DNA from: Usitatibacter palustris
GTDB lineage: Bacteria > Pseudomonadota > Gammaproteobacteria > Burkholderiales > Usitatibacteraceae
NCBI RefSeq assembly: GCF_013003985.1
Contig: NZ_CP053073.1
Coordinates: 3,720,001 to 3,784,000, forward strand
Direction: 5' to 3'
Length of the DNA stretch: 64,000 bases
The position numbers and the translations under genes are program-made. Of the stretch, positions 47,651 through 57,262 are shown in pieces; the first letter of the stretch is position 1, and each line of letters opens with the position of its first letter. The notes under the pieces are model-generated. The model worked only from the letters and a program-made list of their open reading frames with translations. It was not told the origin of the DNA and did no database searches.

Positions 47651-48442
47651 TTGGACCTGAAACTGAAGGGCAAGCTCGCCCTCGTGACGGGCAGCACGGC
47701 CGGCATCGGCCGCGCGATCGCCGCACAGCTCGGGCGCGAAGGCGCGCGCGTGATCGTGAACGGGCGCAAGGCCGATGCGGTGAAGACCGCGTGCGATGAG
47801 CTCGCGAAGGAGACGGGCGGAAAGTACATCGCCTTCGCCGGCGACCTCTCGCTTGCCCCTGAGGCCGAGCGCGTCGTCCGCGAGAACCCCGGCATCGAGA
47901 TCCTGGTGAACAACCTGGGCATCTTCGAACCCAAGGCCTTCGAGCAGATTCCCGACGAGGACTGGCGCCGCTTCTTCGAGGTGAACGTGCTCTCGGGCGC
48001 GCGCCTCGCGCGGCTGGTGCTGCCGGCGATGAAGAAGGCCGACTGGGGCCGCATCATCTTCATCTCGAGCGAGAGCGGGGTGCAGATTCCCGCGGAGATG
48101 ATCCACTACGGCATGACCAAGACCGCGCAGCTCGCGATCTCGCGCGGCCTGGCCGAGAGCGTGGCCGGGACGGGCATCACGGTGAACGCGGTGCTTCCGG
48201 GGCCGACGAACTCGCGCGGCGTCGGTGATTTCGTCGAGGCGCTGGCGAAGGAACAGGGCACGACCTTCGAGGCGTTCGAGAAGGAGTTCTTCAAGAGCGT
48301 GCGGCCCACCTCGCTCATCAAGCGCTTCTCGACGCCGGAGGAAATCGCCACGATGGTCGCTTACGTCGCGAGCCCGCTCGCCTCGTCGACCACGGGTGCG
48401 GCGCTGCGCGTGGACGGCGGCACCACCAAGAGCGCGTTCTGA
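47651..48442 (+). CDS. Short-chain dehydrogenase/reductase
   Basis: A 263-residue SDR. The cofactor motif is VTGSTAGIGRAIAAQL, with LVNNLGIFEP, the catalytic Ser in IIFISSESGVQIP and YGMTK as the YXXXK. The C-terminus STTGAALRVDGGTTKSAF is typical. TTG 47651 is the only start fitting the family N-terminus (LKLKGKLALVTG). The substrate is unknown. It ends 15 bp from the convergent ubiB. Confidence 0.92.
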   Translation: MDLKLKGKLALVTGSTAGIGRAIAAQLGREGARVIVNGRKADAVKTACDELAKETGGKYIAFAGDLSLAPEAERVVRENPGIEILVNNLGIFEPKAFEQIPDEDWRRFFEVNVLSGARLARLVLPAMKKADWGRIIFISSESGVQIPAEMIHYGMTKTAQLAISRGLAESVAGTGITVNAVLPGPTNSRGVGDFVEALAKEQGTTFEAFEKEFFKSVRPTSLIKRFSTPEEIATMVAYVASPLASSTTGAALRVDGGTTKSAF

Positions 48443-48457
48443 CCTGCTGAGCCGCGC

Positions 48458-49900
48458 TCAGCGAAACAGGTAGGCCACGACCATCGCGCCCAGCACCACC
48501 GCGATCGCGAGCAGGATCCACGTCTGGCGGCGCTGTGCGGCTTCGAGCTTCACGAGCGCGGCCTCGAGCCGCTGCGGCGTGTCGTCGGTGAGCACGCGGT
48601 GCACGAGCCTTGGCAGCTGCGGCAGCGACTTCGCCCAGAGCGGCGCCTCGTCCCTCATCTGCTTCATGAATCCCGCCGGTCCCGCCTGGTCGTTCGCCCA
48701 GCGCTCGAGGATCGGCTGCGCGGTGCGGCGAAGGTCGAGGCTCGGGTCGAGCTGCCGGCCGAGGCCTTCCACCTGGAGGAGCGTCTTCTGCAGCAGGACG
48801 AGCTGCGGCTGCACCTGCACGTTGAAGCGCCGCGACACTTCGAAGAGGCGCATCAGCACCTTGCCGAAGTAGATCTCCTTCAACGGCCGGTCGAAGATCG
48901 GCTCGCACACGGAGCGCACCGCGCTTTCCAGCTCATCGACGCGCGTGTCGCGCGGCACCCAGCCCGCTTCCACGTGCGCGACCGCGACCTTGTGGTAGTC
49001 GCGCTGGAAGAACGCCATGAAGTTGAGCGCGAGGTAGTTCTTGTCGGCATCCGAGAGCGTTCCCATGATCCCGAAATCCACGCCGCAGTAACGCCCGTCG
49101 CGCGCGACGAGGATGTTGCCCGGGTGCATGTCGGCGTGGAAGAAGCCGTCGCGGAAGACCTGCGTGAAGAAGATCTCCACGCCGTCGCGCGCGAGCTTCG
49201 GGATGTCGATGTTGAGGCGGTTCAATTCCGCGACGTCGTTCACCGCGATGCCGTCGATGCGCTCCATCACCATCACGTCGCGGTTGCACCAGTCCCAGTA
49301 GACCTCGGGAACGATGAGCAATCGCGCATCGGCGAAGTTGCGCCGCAACTGGCTCGCGTTGGCCGCCTCGCGCACGAGGTCGAGCTCGTCGCCGATGATG
49401 TGCTCGAACTCGCGCACGACCTCGCGCGGGCGCAGGCGCCGGCCGTCGGCGGAAAAAGTCTCGACGAGCCACGCCGCGTTGTAGAGCAGCGAGACGTCCT
49501 TCGCGATCGTCCTGTCGATTCCGGGACGCAGGATCTTCACCGCCACCTCGCGGCCGTCGGGCAGCGTCGCGAAATGCACCTGTGCGACCGACGCGCTCGC
49601 CACCGGCTTCATGTCGAACGTGCGGAACACTTCCGAATGCGGCTTCCCATAGGCGCGCGCGAGCGCGGCGGTCACCTGGTCCTCGGGAAACGGCGGCACG
49701 TTGTCCTGCAGCTTCGCGAGCTCGGTGGTGATGTCCTCGGGAATGAGGTCGGGGCGCACGGAAAGCAGCTGCCCGAATTTCACGAACACGGGACCGAGCG
49801 ATTCGAACGCGCGACGCATGCGTTCGCCCCGGCTGCGCGAGCCGTCGACGCGGTGCCGGAGCAGGGTGGAAAGGATGCGGATGAGACGGAAGATTCGCAT
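48458..49900 (-). CDS. ubiB: UbiB, ABC1/COQ8-family kinase-like protein
   Basis: A 480-residue member of the ABC1/ADCK atypical kinase family needed for ubiquinone synthesis. It aligns with E. coli UbiB throughout: [20 protein letters not shown] (the KxGQ motif), [37 protein letters not shown] and a C-terminal helix ([19 protein letters not shown]). The C-terminus has one clear helix where E. coli has a longer anchor. It diverges from a histidine-phosphatase gene 34 bp away. Confidence 0.93.
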   Translation of the reverse strand: MRIFRLIRILSTLLRHRVDGSRSRGERMRRAFESLGPVFVKFGQLLSVRPDLIPEDITTELAKLQDNVPPFPEDQVTAALARAYGKPHSEVFRTFDMKPVASASVAQVHFATLPDGREVAVKILRPGIDRTIAKDVSLLYNAAWLVETFSADGRRLRPREVVREFEHIIGDELDLVREAANASQLRRNFADARLLIVPEVYWDWCNRDVMVMERIDGIAVNDVAELNRLNIDIPKLARDGVEIFFTQVFRDGFFHADMHPGNILVARDGRYCGVDFGIMGTLSDADKNYLALNFMAFFQRDYHKVAVAHVEAGWVPRDTRVDELESAVRSVCEPIFDRPLKEIYFGKVLMRLFEVSRRFNVQVQPQLVLLQKTLLQVEGLGRQLDPSLDLRRTAQPILERWANDQAGPAGFMKQMRDEAPLWAKSLPQLPRLVHRVLTDDTPQRLEAALVKLEAAQRRQTWILLAIAVVLGAMVVAYLFR

Positions 49901-49934
49901 GCAGCCCCGATTGTACCGATGCTATCCTCGACGC

Positions 49935-50525
49935 ATGACGTACCACGCCGACCGCCCGTTCACTCTTTACTTCGTCCGCCACGGAGTGACCGAGGTCAAT
50001 TTCAAGGGGCTGCGCTGCGGCGGGGACCTCGACGTCCCTCTCATGGACGTGGGCTGCGACCAGGCCTACCTGCTCGCCAAGCAGATCTCCCGGATGGAGC
50101 TGGGCATCGGCATCATCGTCGCGGGCTCGCTCATCCGCACGCGCCAGACCGCCTCGATCATCAGCGGCGTGCTGGGAAATATTCCAGTTGAAATAGAACC
50201 GTTGCTCAACGAGCGGCGCCTGGGCCAGTGGAACAAGCGGCCGATCGAGGAAACGGAAGAGGCCCTGAAGAACAACGTGCCGCCGCCCGGCGGCGAAGCG
50301 GAGGAAGAGTTCGAGTTGCGCGTCTCGCGCCTGCTCGACCGCTTGCGACCCTACCTCGAACGCCGCCCGCTACTCGTGAGCAGCAAGGGCGTGGGCCGCG
50401 TGATGAACCAACTCCTCGGCGGCGAAGAGCGCATGCAGGTGGGCAACGGCGAGGTCGTCGAATTCGCGCTCTCCCCCACCGGCGGACACATCAAGCTTCG
50501 CGTCAGCCGGCCGCACCAGGTCTAG
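49935..50525 (+). CDS. Histidine phosphatase (phosphoglycerate-mutase fold)
   Basis: A 196-residue protein with the RHG motif (LYFVRHGVTEVNFKG) at residue about 15, the IRTRQTASII block and the ERRLGQWNKRP segment with a conserved Glu. The second His of the branch-2 fold is not obvious: VSSKGVGRVMNQLL stands where the family usually has a His-Gly motif, so activity may be reduced or changed. The substrate is unknown. Confidence 0.8.
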   Translation: MTYHADRPFTLYFVRHGVTEVNFKGLRCGGDLDVPLMDVGCDQAYLLAKQISRMELGIGIIVAGSLIRTRQTASIISGVLGNIPVEIEPLLNERRLGQWNKRPIEETEEALKNNVPPPGGEAEEEFELRVSRLLDRLRPYLERRPLLVSSKGVGRVMNQLLGGEERMQVGNGEVVEFALSPTGGHIKLRVSRPHQV

Positions 50526-50529
50526 CGAC

Positions 50530-51654
50530 CTAGGCCACCCGCAGGGTGGCGATGTTGTGGGGCTGCTCCTTGCGCGGCTTCGCATGCAGCACGGTCCATT
50601 CGCCGCACCCTCCTACCGCGCTGCCCACCAGCCACTCGTGGATGAACCAGTTCTGGTTGCGATCCGAGAGCACCGGCGTGTGCCCCGTGTCGGGCACGTG
50701 CATGAGCGTCACGTTGCCCGAGGCCTTCATCTTCTTGATGGTCATCGGCAGCAACGCGTCCGAGAGCATCCCGTGGATGAGCATCACCGGGCACTTGATG
50801 CGGCGCCAGTGCTTCCACTGGTCGAGGCTGTCCTTCGCGTCCTCGCGATAGGCCTGGAGCGCGCGCACGTCGTGGCGATACACGCGCCCGCCGTCCTCGT
50901 CCGACCAGCGCGTCTGGTGGAAGGTGACGTTGAAGCGGATGTCGTCGCTGATCGGTCCGTCGTTCTTCTGCGAGGCGCCGATCTTGCGCAGCAGGTCGCC
51001 CGGATCGCGGAAGACGTAGTGGCGCGCGAGCGTCTGCGAGCGGCGCTTGCGGCGCTTCTTCGGAATGAACGGGCCGATGTCGTTGAGGATCAGCTTGTCG
51101 ACGAGATTTGGATACCTCGCGACGAGCTCGATGGCCGCACTGCCGCCCAGTGACGAGCCCAGGAGGATCACCGGCCGTCCGCCCAGGTGCTCGATCAGCT
51201 GCTTCAACTGCTCGACGTAGGTCCCGAGCGAGTAGTCCTTCTCATCGGCCATCCACGCCGAGCGCCCGCGGCCCACCCAGTCCATGCAGACGACGCGGTA
51301 CTTGTCCGAGAGGTCCGCGGCGAGATAGTTGAAGCGCATCGCCGTGTTGGCGACACCGCCGCAGCACACCACCGTCTGGCGATCGGGATCGCCCCAGTCG
51401 GTATAGGCCACCTTGACGGGATAGCGCTTGCGAAAGCGGGGGGCGACCTTGCGCTGCAGCTGCTCGGGATGCCAGTAGTCGAAATGGCGCAGGTCGAAGC
51501 GGTCGTGGAAACGTCCCACCACGCGCTTGGCGATGTCCATGTAATCGTCCCACGTCGCGATGACGCGACGCCTGCCGGGGATGGGCGGTTCCCAATCCGG
51601 GTCGTGGCGCGGTGCGCGTGCGCCGCGCTCCGTGCCGGGTTGCTTCCGGGCCAT
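50530..51654 (-). CDS. Alpha/beta hydrolase
   Basis: A 374-residue alpha/beta hydrolase with about 80 extra N-terminal residues. Motifs are YTDWGDPDRQTVVCCGGVAN, MDWVGRGRSAWM, the nucleophile elbow LLGSSLGGSAA, LIHGMLSDALLP with the acid and DTGHTPVL with the His. It starts directly after the kinase stop (TAAATG), so it is co-translated with the Ser/Thr kinase. The substrate is unknown; a lipid or signal ester is possible. Confidence 0.86.
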   Translation of the reverse strand: MARKQPGTERGARAPRHDPDWEPPIPGRRRVIATWDDYMDIAKRVVGRFHDRFDLRHFDYWHPEQLQRKVAPRFRKRYPVKVAYTDWGDPDRQTVVCCGGVANTAMRFNYLAADLSDKYRVVCMDWVGRGRSAWMADEKDYSLGTYVEQLKQLIEHLGGRPVILLGSSLGGSAAIELVARYPNLVDKLILNDIGPFIPKKRRKRRSQTLARHYVFRDPGDLLRKIGASQKNDGPISDDIRFNVTFHQTRWSDEDGGRVYRHDVRALQAYREDAKDSLDQWKHWRRIKCPVMLIHGMLSDALLPMTIKKMKASGNVTLMHVPDTGHTPVLSDRNQNWFIHEWLVGSAVGGCGEWTVLHAKPRKEQPHNIATLRVA

Positions 51655-54198
51655 TTAGGCCTCCTCTTTGTCGTACCCCAGAGCTGTGCGGCGGCCGGCG
51701 CGTTCGCGCTCTCTCTGCCGCAATACGTCGATCATGACGTTGAATGTCCGGGCGAGTTGTCCCACCTCATCGTTGGAGCGGACTGCAATATTGGCGTTGG
51801 CGTAGTCGCCGCTCTTCAGGGCGTGGGCGGCGAGCGTCAGTTGTTCGATCGGGCGCACGATGGTGCGCGCGAAGATCATCGCGAGGAGCAGGAAGACCGC
51901 GCCCACGAGTGCCACCGACAGCAGCACGTTCTGGAAGAGCGCGTTGAGCGGTGCCGCGAAGTAATCGCGCGACTCGGACACCACCACCGTCCATTCCGTG
52001 CCGGGGACGGGCGCGAAGCCCGCGATCTCCTCGCGCTTGTTCACCGTCGAGTTGTAGCTCACGTTGCCCGAGATCGACAGGCCCACGGCGACCTTCTCGA
52101 GCTCGGGCTGGTTGATCGAGTCGATGGTGTTCTTGCGGAAGCGCTGGTCGTCCTTGATCTCGTCGACCACTTCCTTCTTGAGCGGCATGAGGCTCGTGTA
52201 GAGCAGCTTGTCGTTCGGGTGCCAGACGATCACGCCGTCCTCGTCCACGAGGAACGGGATGCGGTCCTGGCCGAGCTGCGCGCCCTTGAGGATCGTGCCG
52301 ATCGGGGCCGCGAGGATGCGCAGGACCACCGCGCCGATCACGGTCTTGCCGTCGGCCGCGAACACCGGGTTCGAGAAGAAGACGCCGGGCGCGCCCGCGA
52401 CGGAGCCCACGATGATGCCGGTCATGAAGGGCTTGCCGGTCATCGCGACGCGGAAGTATTCGCGGAACTGGAACTTGCGCCCCATCACCTGCGGGTCGCT
52501 CGACACGACCGCGGTGCCGCTCGGGTCCATCACCATCGCGAGCTGCACGTCCGGGTTGGACTTGATGAGGCCGTCGAGCTTGACCTTCAGCGCGGCCTTG
52601 CCGGCTTCGGTGGGCGGCCGCGAGAGGAATTCGACGAAGTCCGCGTCGGTGCCCAGGTAATTGGCGAGGTTGCGGCTGTCGCCCACGAGCTGCCCGATGT
52701 GCTTCGCGTTGCTGCCGGCGATCTGCTCGAGGTTGCGCAGCTCGTTGGCGCTCACCGCCTCGGTCGTGCCGTTGAGGTTGTAGTAAGCCGTGATCAGCAT
52801 GGGTGCCAGCGCGGTCGCGATCATCGCGAGCGTGAGCTTGATCGCGATCGGCCAGGAGCCGGGGCGAACGAGCGCGCGGCCGAAGCGCGAGAGCTTCGCC
52901 TTGAGCTGGCGCGGCGTGCTGAACGCGGCGATCCAGCTGTCGCCACCGCCCGCGGTGTATTCGTCGTCGCTCGCGAGCAGCGCATCCTGCAGGCCGAGCG
53001 TTCCCGAGTGATTCGCGAACAGGGCGGCGCGGAACTGGTTCATGTCCTGCGGCCGGTCCTTGGGGTGGAGCTTCAGCGCCCAGTCGATGGCGCGCAGGAA
53101 CTCGACGCTGAACTTCCCCTGGCAGAGCAATTCAGCGCTCGGCAGCGGATCTTCGGGCGCCATGCGCTCGGGCGCCTCGATGGGCTTCTTGCCCGTGACC
53201 ATCCAGAAGAGCGTGGCGCCCATCGCATAGATGTCGGTCCACGGGCCCTGGCGGCCGCCGCCCGCGTATTGCTCGATCGGGCCGTAGCCGGGCGTGACGA
53301 CCGCGGCGACATCGGCCGCCTCGCTCGCCGTCTGGCGCGCCGCGCCGAAGTCGAGCAGCACCAGGCTGCCGTCCTCGTCGCGCATGTAGATGTTGTCGGG
53401 CTTGATGTCGCGGTGCAGGTAGCCCGCGCGATGCACGACCGCGAGGCCGTCGAAGAGCGGCGCGAACAGCGTGACGATCTCGTGCTCGGAGACGTTCGCG
53501 CGCTTCTTGCGCCAGGTCTTGAGCGACTGGCCGCGCTCGTACTCGAGCACCATGTACGCGGTCTTGTGCGCTTCGAAGAAGCGCGCCACGCGCACGATGT
53601 GCGGATGGCGGAAGGTCGCGAGCGTGCGCGCCTCGATCAGGAACGCGTCGAGGCCGTTCTGGTAGAACTCCTGGTCGTCGTCGGCCCGGGCCGACACCGT
53701 GTTGTCGACGGTGCGGTAGGCGAAGTCTTCGGGCAGGTATTCCTTGATGACGACCTTGGCATTCAGGTTCACGTCGGTCGCGGCATAGGCGATGCCGAAG
53801 CCGCCCTGGCCCAGGACCGCGTCGATGCGGTATTCGTACAGCCGGAAGCCGACCGGCAGGCTGTTGCTGGGGGCGGCAGGTTTCGCCTGTAACGCGCGCC
53901 GGGGCTCGTTGGCCGCCGGTTCGGCCCCGGCACCCGGGTCCATGAACGTCCTCTCGCCGTCCTCGCCGTGCGCGAGTGCGGTCGGGTCGACCATGGTCCT
54001 GGTGTCGGGCTGGGTGCGTTCGGGCGGGGTCGCGGGGAGGGTGCGGTCGGACGCGCGACCAGGCTGGGTGCGGTCCGCTACAGAGGCGTGGGCGGTGTTC
54101 GGGAGGGTCCGATCGTCGTCGGAAAAAGCGCGCAGGCGGGCCTGCTGGTCGGCATCGACCAGGGTCTTTTCCGCGCCGCTTTTGGGGTTCTCGGACAA
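51655..54198 (-). CDS. Membrane Ser/Thr protein kinase with C-terminal Cache and HAMP domains
   Basis: An 847-residue protein. Residues 1-95 are a Thr-rich tail with three K/R-T-x-x-D motifs (T12, T68, T84) and repeated RTLP/RTQP. The kinase domain (about 118-390) has VLGQGGFGIAYAATD, catalytic HRDIKPDNIYMRD and LVLLDFGAAR. A helix follows at about 455, then a double-Cache-like periplasmic domain (480-745), a second helix (about 750-772) and a HAMP domain (about 775-830) at the very C-terminus with no output domain after it. The periplasmic signal must therefore act back on the N-terminal kinase. It diverges from a two-TM sensor and is coupled to a hydrolase. Confidence 0.92.
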   Translation of the reverse strand: MSENPKSGAEKTLVDADQQARLRAFSDDDRTLPNTAHASVADRTQPGRASDRTLPATPPERTQPDTRTMVDPTALAHGEDGERTFMDPGAGAEPAANEPRRALQAKPAAPSNSLPVGFRLYEYRIDAVLGQGGFGIAYAATDVNLNAKVVIKEYLPEDFAYRTVDNTVSARADDDQEFYQNGLDAFLIEARTLATFRHPHIVRVARFFEAHKTAYMVLEYERGQSLKTWRKKRANVSEHEIVTLFAPLFDGLAVVHRAGYLHRDIKPDNIYMRDEDGSLVLLDFGAARQTASEAADVAAVVTPGYGPIEQYAGGGRQGPWTDIYAMGATLFWMVTGKKPIEAPERMAPEDPLPSAELLCQGKFSVEFLRAIDWALKLHPKDRPQDMNQFRAALFANHSGTLGLQDALLASDDEYTAGGGDSWIAAFSTPRQLKAKLSRFGRALVRPGSWPIAIKLTLAMIATALAPMLITAYYNLNGTTEAVSANELRNLEQIAGSNAKHIGQLVGDSRNLANYLGTDADFVEFLSRPPTEAGKAALKVKLDGLIKSNPDVQLAMVMDPSGTAVVSSDPQVMGRKFQFREYFRVAMTGKPFMTGIIVGSVAGAPGVFFSNPVFAADGKTVIGAVVLRILAAPIGTILKGAQLGQDRIPFLVDEDGVIVWHPNDKLLYTSLMPLKKEVVDEIKDDQRFRKNTIDSINQPELEKVAVGLSISGNVSYNSTVNKREEIAGFAPVPGTEWTVVVSESRDYFAAPLNALFQNVLLSVALVGAVFLLLAMIFARTIVRPIEQLTLAAHALKSGDYANANIAVRSNDEVGQLARTFNVMIDVLRQRERERAGRRTALGYDKEEA

Positions 54199-54389
54199 CT
54201 CGTTCTCCCTGCGTCCGTGCGCCTATGACCCGGACTTCGCAAACCTACCACAAAATCTGTCAGCCAGACTGTGAACCAGCGCACCAAAACCCTCGGCTAG
54301 ACAACCACTTACGTCTAATCCTTGAGGAATTGGACAAGCCTTCGTGCTAACATCCCGTGATAACCTCCTGAGAGGGGAACGTCCGGCGC

Positions 54390-55154
54390 ATGGGCACGAT
54401 TCGCATCCGGTTCATCTTGGTGGCACTGGCGGTCGGGTTTTTCGCGATCGGGATGGCCGCTTTCCTCGATTACTTCAAGTACAAGAGCACGTTCGGGGAG
54501 ACGGTGCGTTCGCGCGTCCTCGTGACGGGCCGCAACATCGAGAACACGGTGCAGGCCTCCCTTTCGGTCGGCATGCAGTTCACCGACCTCGCCACCCTCA
54601 CCGACCTGATGAAGCGCGAGCTCGAAAGCGACGAGCTCACGACCGGCTTCGACGTCTTCGACCACACCGGCCAGGTGATCTACAGCACGGACCCCACGCG
54701 CGTGAAGCGCGAGGTTCCCGCGAGCTGGCTCAGGATTGCCGAGCTCACCAAGGGCACCGAGTGGAGCACCGAGGAAGGTGAAGAGCTCGTCGCCGGCATC
54801 ACCCTCAAGAACAACTTCGACCTGACGGTCGGCTACCTCGCGCTGCGCTATTCGGCGGACTACGTCAGCAAGGCGACTGCGAAGGTCGGCCGCGAGATCG
54901 CGATCGCCTCGGGCCTCGCCTTCCTGGCGGTCGCCTTGATCACGCCCTTCGTGCTGATCATCGTCATCCGGCGCTTCGAGCGCGATCTCCTCGTACTGGA
55001 GTCGGCGGTGAGCCACCTCGAGGACGGGGCGGGCGCGCCGATCCCGACCGATTCGCCCTTCGGGCCGGCCATCGAGTCGATGCGCGATTCGCTATCCCAG
55101 GCAAACAAGGGCCTCGACGAAGTACGCGGCAAGCTCGACGCAGCGGGCGCCTGA
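54390..55154 (+). CDS. Two-helix periplasmic sensor-like protein
   Basis: A 254-residue protein with TM1 (about 7-28), a Cache-like periplasmic loop (about 30-165, with GFDVFDHTGQVIYSTDPTRV), TM2 (about 172-196) and a HAMP-like cytoplasmic tail ending in a helix. No kinase, cyclase or methyl-accepting output is present. GAGAGG precedes the ATG. It is coupled (TGATG) to the Cache-HAMP-MFS gene and may form a sensory complex with it. Confidence 0.8.
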   Translation: MGTIRIRFILVALAVGFFAIGMAAFLDYFKYKSTFGETVRSRVLVTGRNIENTVQASLSVGMQFTDLATLTDLMKRELESDELTTGFDVFDHTGQVIYSTDPTRVKREVPASWLRIAELTKGTEWSTEEGEELVAGITLKNNFDLTVGYLALRYSADYVSKATAKVGREIAIASGLAFLAVALITPFVLIIVIRRFERDLLVLESAVSHLEDGAGAPIPTDSPFGPAIESMRDSLSQANKGLDEVRGKLDAAGA

Positions 55155-57262
55155 TGCTCGACAAGAATTACCTCTGGCGCATCTACTGGCAGCTCGCCGG
55201 CGTGATCATGGCGAGCGTGGTGGTGGGGCTCGCCGTGGTTTCGTACTTCTCGCACAGCGCTTTCCAGCGCGAGCTCGTTCCCGAGACCGAGAAGAAGGCC
55301 ATCACGGTCGGCGCCTCGGTTCGCGCGCTCGTGCTCAAGGCCACGGGTGCGGGCATCCCCTTCGACTCGCTCTACGGCGTGGAGCAGACCTTCGACGAAG
55401 TGCTCGCCGAAAGTCCCGAGTTCGCGCACATCGCGCTCACCGACGCGAGCGGCCGCGTGCTCTTCACGCGCGGCAAGGAACCGCCGGCGGCGCGCGAATA
55501 CTTCAGCCGTCCCGCCGTGCTCGCCGGCCTCACCTCGCCGGGCCTGCCCGTGCCCGCCGTGAAGCTCGGCGCGCTCTTCGTGGTGTCGATCCCGATCGTC
55601 GAAGCCGGCAAGACGCCCAAGGGCATGCTCCACATCGGCATCGATTCGGCGTTCGTCGACCGCGTGCTGCTCGAAGTGCTGCTCGACATCGTGGTGGTGC
55701 TGGTGGTGTCGCTGTTCTTCACGCTCGAGCTGCTGAACTTCATGGCCGGTGCCCGCCTCGCTTCGGGCCTCGGGGAATTCACGCGCCAGGTCGAGCGCAT
55801 GAAGGTGGGCGACTTCACGCCGAGCGGCCGCATCCGCGTGAACGACGAGATCGGGCGGCTGCTTCGCTGGATCGATTCGGCGATCGACCACCTGAACGTG
55901 CGCTTCGAGTTCCTCCTGGGCGACTTGAACTCGAAGATGAAGAACGCCGCGCCCGCCGCGCGCGAGAAGCTCGCCGCCGCCGCGGCCGCGATGGATTCAC
56001 TGCACACGCGCATGCGCTTCGGCGACGGTGCGGCGCAACAGAAGACCGAGGAAACCGACCTCAACCGCATCCGCGCGCCGCTCTTCGCGTTCATCCTCGC
56101 CGAGGAGCTCACGCGCTCCTACCTGCCGGGCTACGTGAACCAGCTGATCGTGCCGATCCCCGGGATCTCGCCGCAGGTCGTGATCGGCCTGCCGATCATG
56201 CTGTTCATGCTGATCGTGGCGCTGGGCCAGCCCTACCTGGGCGGCTGGAGCGAGCGCGTCGGGCGCCGCCAGGCGATGCTCGTGGGCGCGATCCTCGCGA
56301 CGATCGGCTTCGCCGCCACCTCGCTCGCCTACAACCTCTACGACCTGCTCCTGTGGCGCTCGCTGTGCGCGCTCGGCTACGGCATGGTGTTCGTCTCGGC
56401 ACAGGGCTACGTGCTCGACCGCACCGACGGCAACAACCGCGCGCAGGGCTTCGCGCTGTTCATCGGCGCGATCATGGTGGCCACCGTGTGCGGGCCTTCG
56501 ATCGGCGGCATCCTCGCCGACAACATCGGCTTCCGCCTGTCGTTCGCCGTCTCCGCCGGCATGGCCTTCCTGTCGTTGCTCGCGATCGTGCGGCTGCCCA
56601 AGGAAGAGGAACGGGATGTCGACGTGCCCACCACGCGCGCGCCCAAGCTCTCCGAAGTGGTCGCCCTCATCTTCAACCGCCGCTTCATGACGCTCACGGG
56701 CCTCGCGGCGATGCCCGCGAAGATCCTGCTCACGGGCGTGTGCTTCTACCTCGTGCCGCTCTACATCGTCTCGATCGGCAACACGCAGGCGATGGCGGGC
56801 CGCATGCTCATGGTCTACGCGATCATGATGGTGCTGGTCGTGCCGTTCGCGGCCACGCAGTCGGACGCCTCCCTGCGCCGCGAGCGCTATGTGTCGCTCG
56901 GCCTCGTGATCTCGGGCCTGGGCGGATTCCTGCTGCTGGTCTCGGAGAGCTTCCTGGTGCTGTTCGGCGTGGTGTTCCTGCTCGGCCTGGGACAGGCACT
57001 CTCGATCGCGGCGCAATCGGCGCTCGTGGGCGAGCACTGCCAGGAAGAGATCAGGAAGTACGGCGCCGATGCGGTCTACGGCGTCTATCGCCTGCTCGAG
57101 CGCTTCGGCAACGTGCTCGGTCCCCTGATCGCGAGCGTGCTGGTGATCCTCTGGGGCTACCAGGGCGCCTTCGTCGCGATCAGCCTGTTCGTGTTCGTCT
57201 GCGGACTGCTGTTCGCGCTCCTGACGCGCTATGGCCCCCTCCACCACGAGGCCGCTCGATGA
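55154..57262 (+). CDS. Cache-HAMP sensor fused to an MFS transporter
   Basis: A 702-residue fusion. Residues 1-205 are TM1, a Cache-like periplasmic domain (FAHIALTDASGRVLFTRGKE) and TM2. Residues about 205-265 are a HAMP domain (RLASGLGEFTRQVERMKVGD, RVNDEIGRLLRWIDSAI), followed by a helical linker. Residues about 310-695 are a 12-helix MFS transporter (GGWSERVGRRQAMLVGAILA, YVLDRTDGNNRAQGFALF, IGGILADNIGFRLSF). Transport may thus be gated by a periplasmic signal. It overlaps both neighbours in the operon. HAMP feeding an MFS domain is unusual. Confidence 0.9.
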   Translation: MLDKNYLWRIYWQLAGVIMASVVVGLAVVSYFSHSAFQRELVPETEKKAITVGASVRALVLKATGAGIPFDSLYGVEQTFDEVLAESPEFAHIALTDASGRVLFTRGKEPPAAREYFSRPAVLAGLTSPGLPVPAVKLGALFVVSIPIVEAGKTPKGMLHIGIDSAFVDRVLLEVLLDIVVVLVVSLFFTLELLNFMAGARLASGLGEFTRQVERMKVGDFTPSGRIRVNDEIGRLLRWIDSAIDHLNVRFEFLLGDLNSKMKNAAPAAREKLAAAAAAMDSLHTRMRFGDGAAQQKTEETDLNRIRAPLFAFILAEELTRSYLPGYVNQLIVPIPGISPQVVIGLPIMLFMLIVALGQPYLGGWSERVGRRQAMLVGAILATIGFAATSLAYNLYDLLLWRSLCALGYGMVFVSAQGYVLDRTDGNNRAQGFALFIGAIMVATVCGPSIGGILADNIGFRLSFAVSAGMAFLSLLAIVRLPKEEERDVDVPTTRAPKLSEVVALIFNRRFMTLTGLAAMPAKILLTGVCFYLVPLYIVSIGNTQAMAGRMLMVYAIMMVLVVPFAATQSDASLRRERYVSLGLVISGLGGFLLLVSESFLVLFGVVFLLGLGQALSIAAQSALVGEHCQEEIRKYGADAVYGVYRLLERFGNVLGPLIASVLVILWGYQGAFVAISLFVFVCGLLFALLTRYGPLHHEAAR

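Noticed and set aside
51187-53892. 901-codon plus-strand ORF
   Set aside because: Antisense shadow of the Ser/Thr kinase, whose catalytic motifs are unmistakable on the minus strand.
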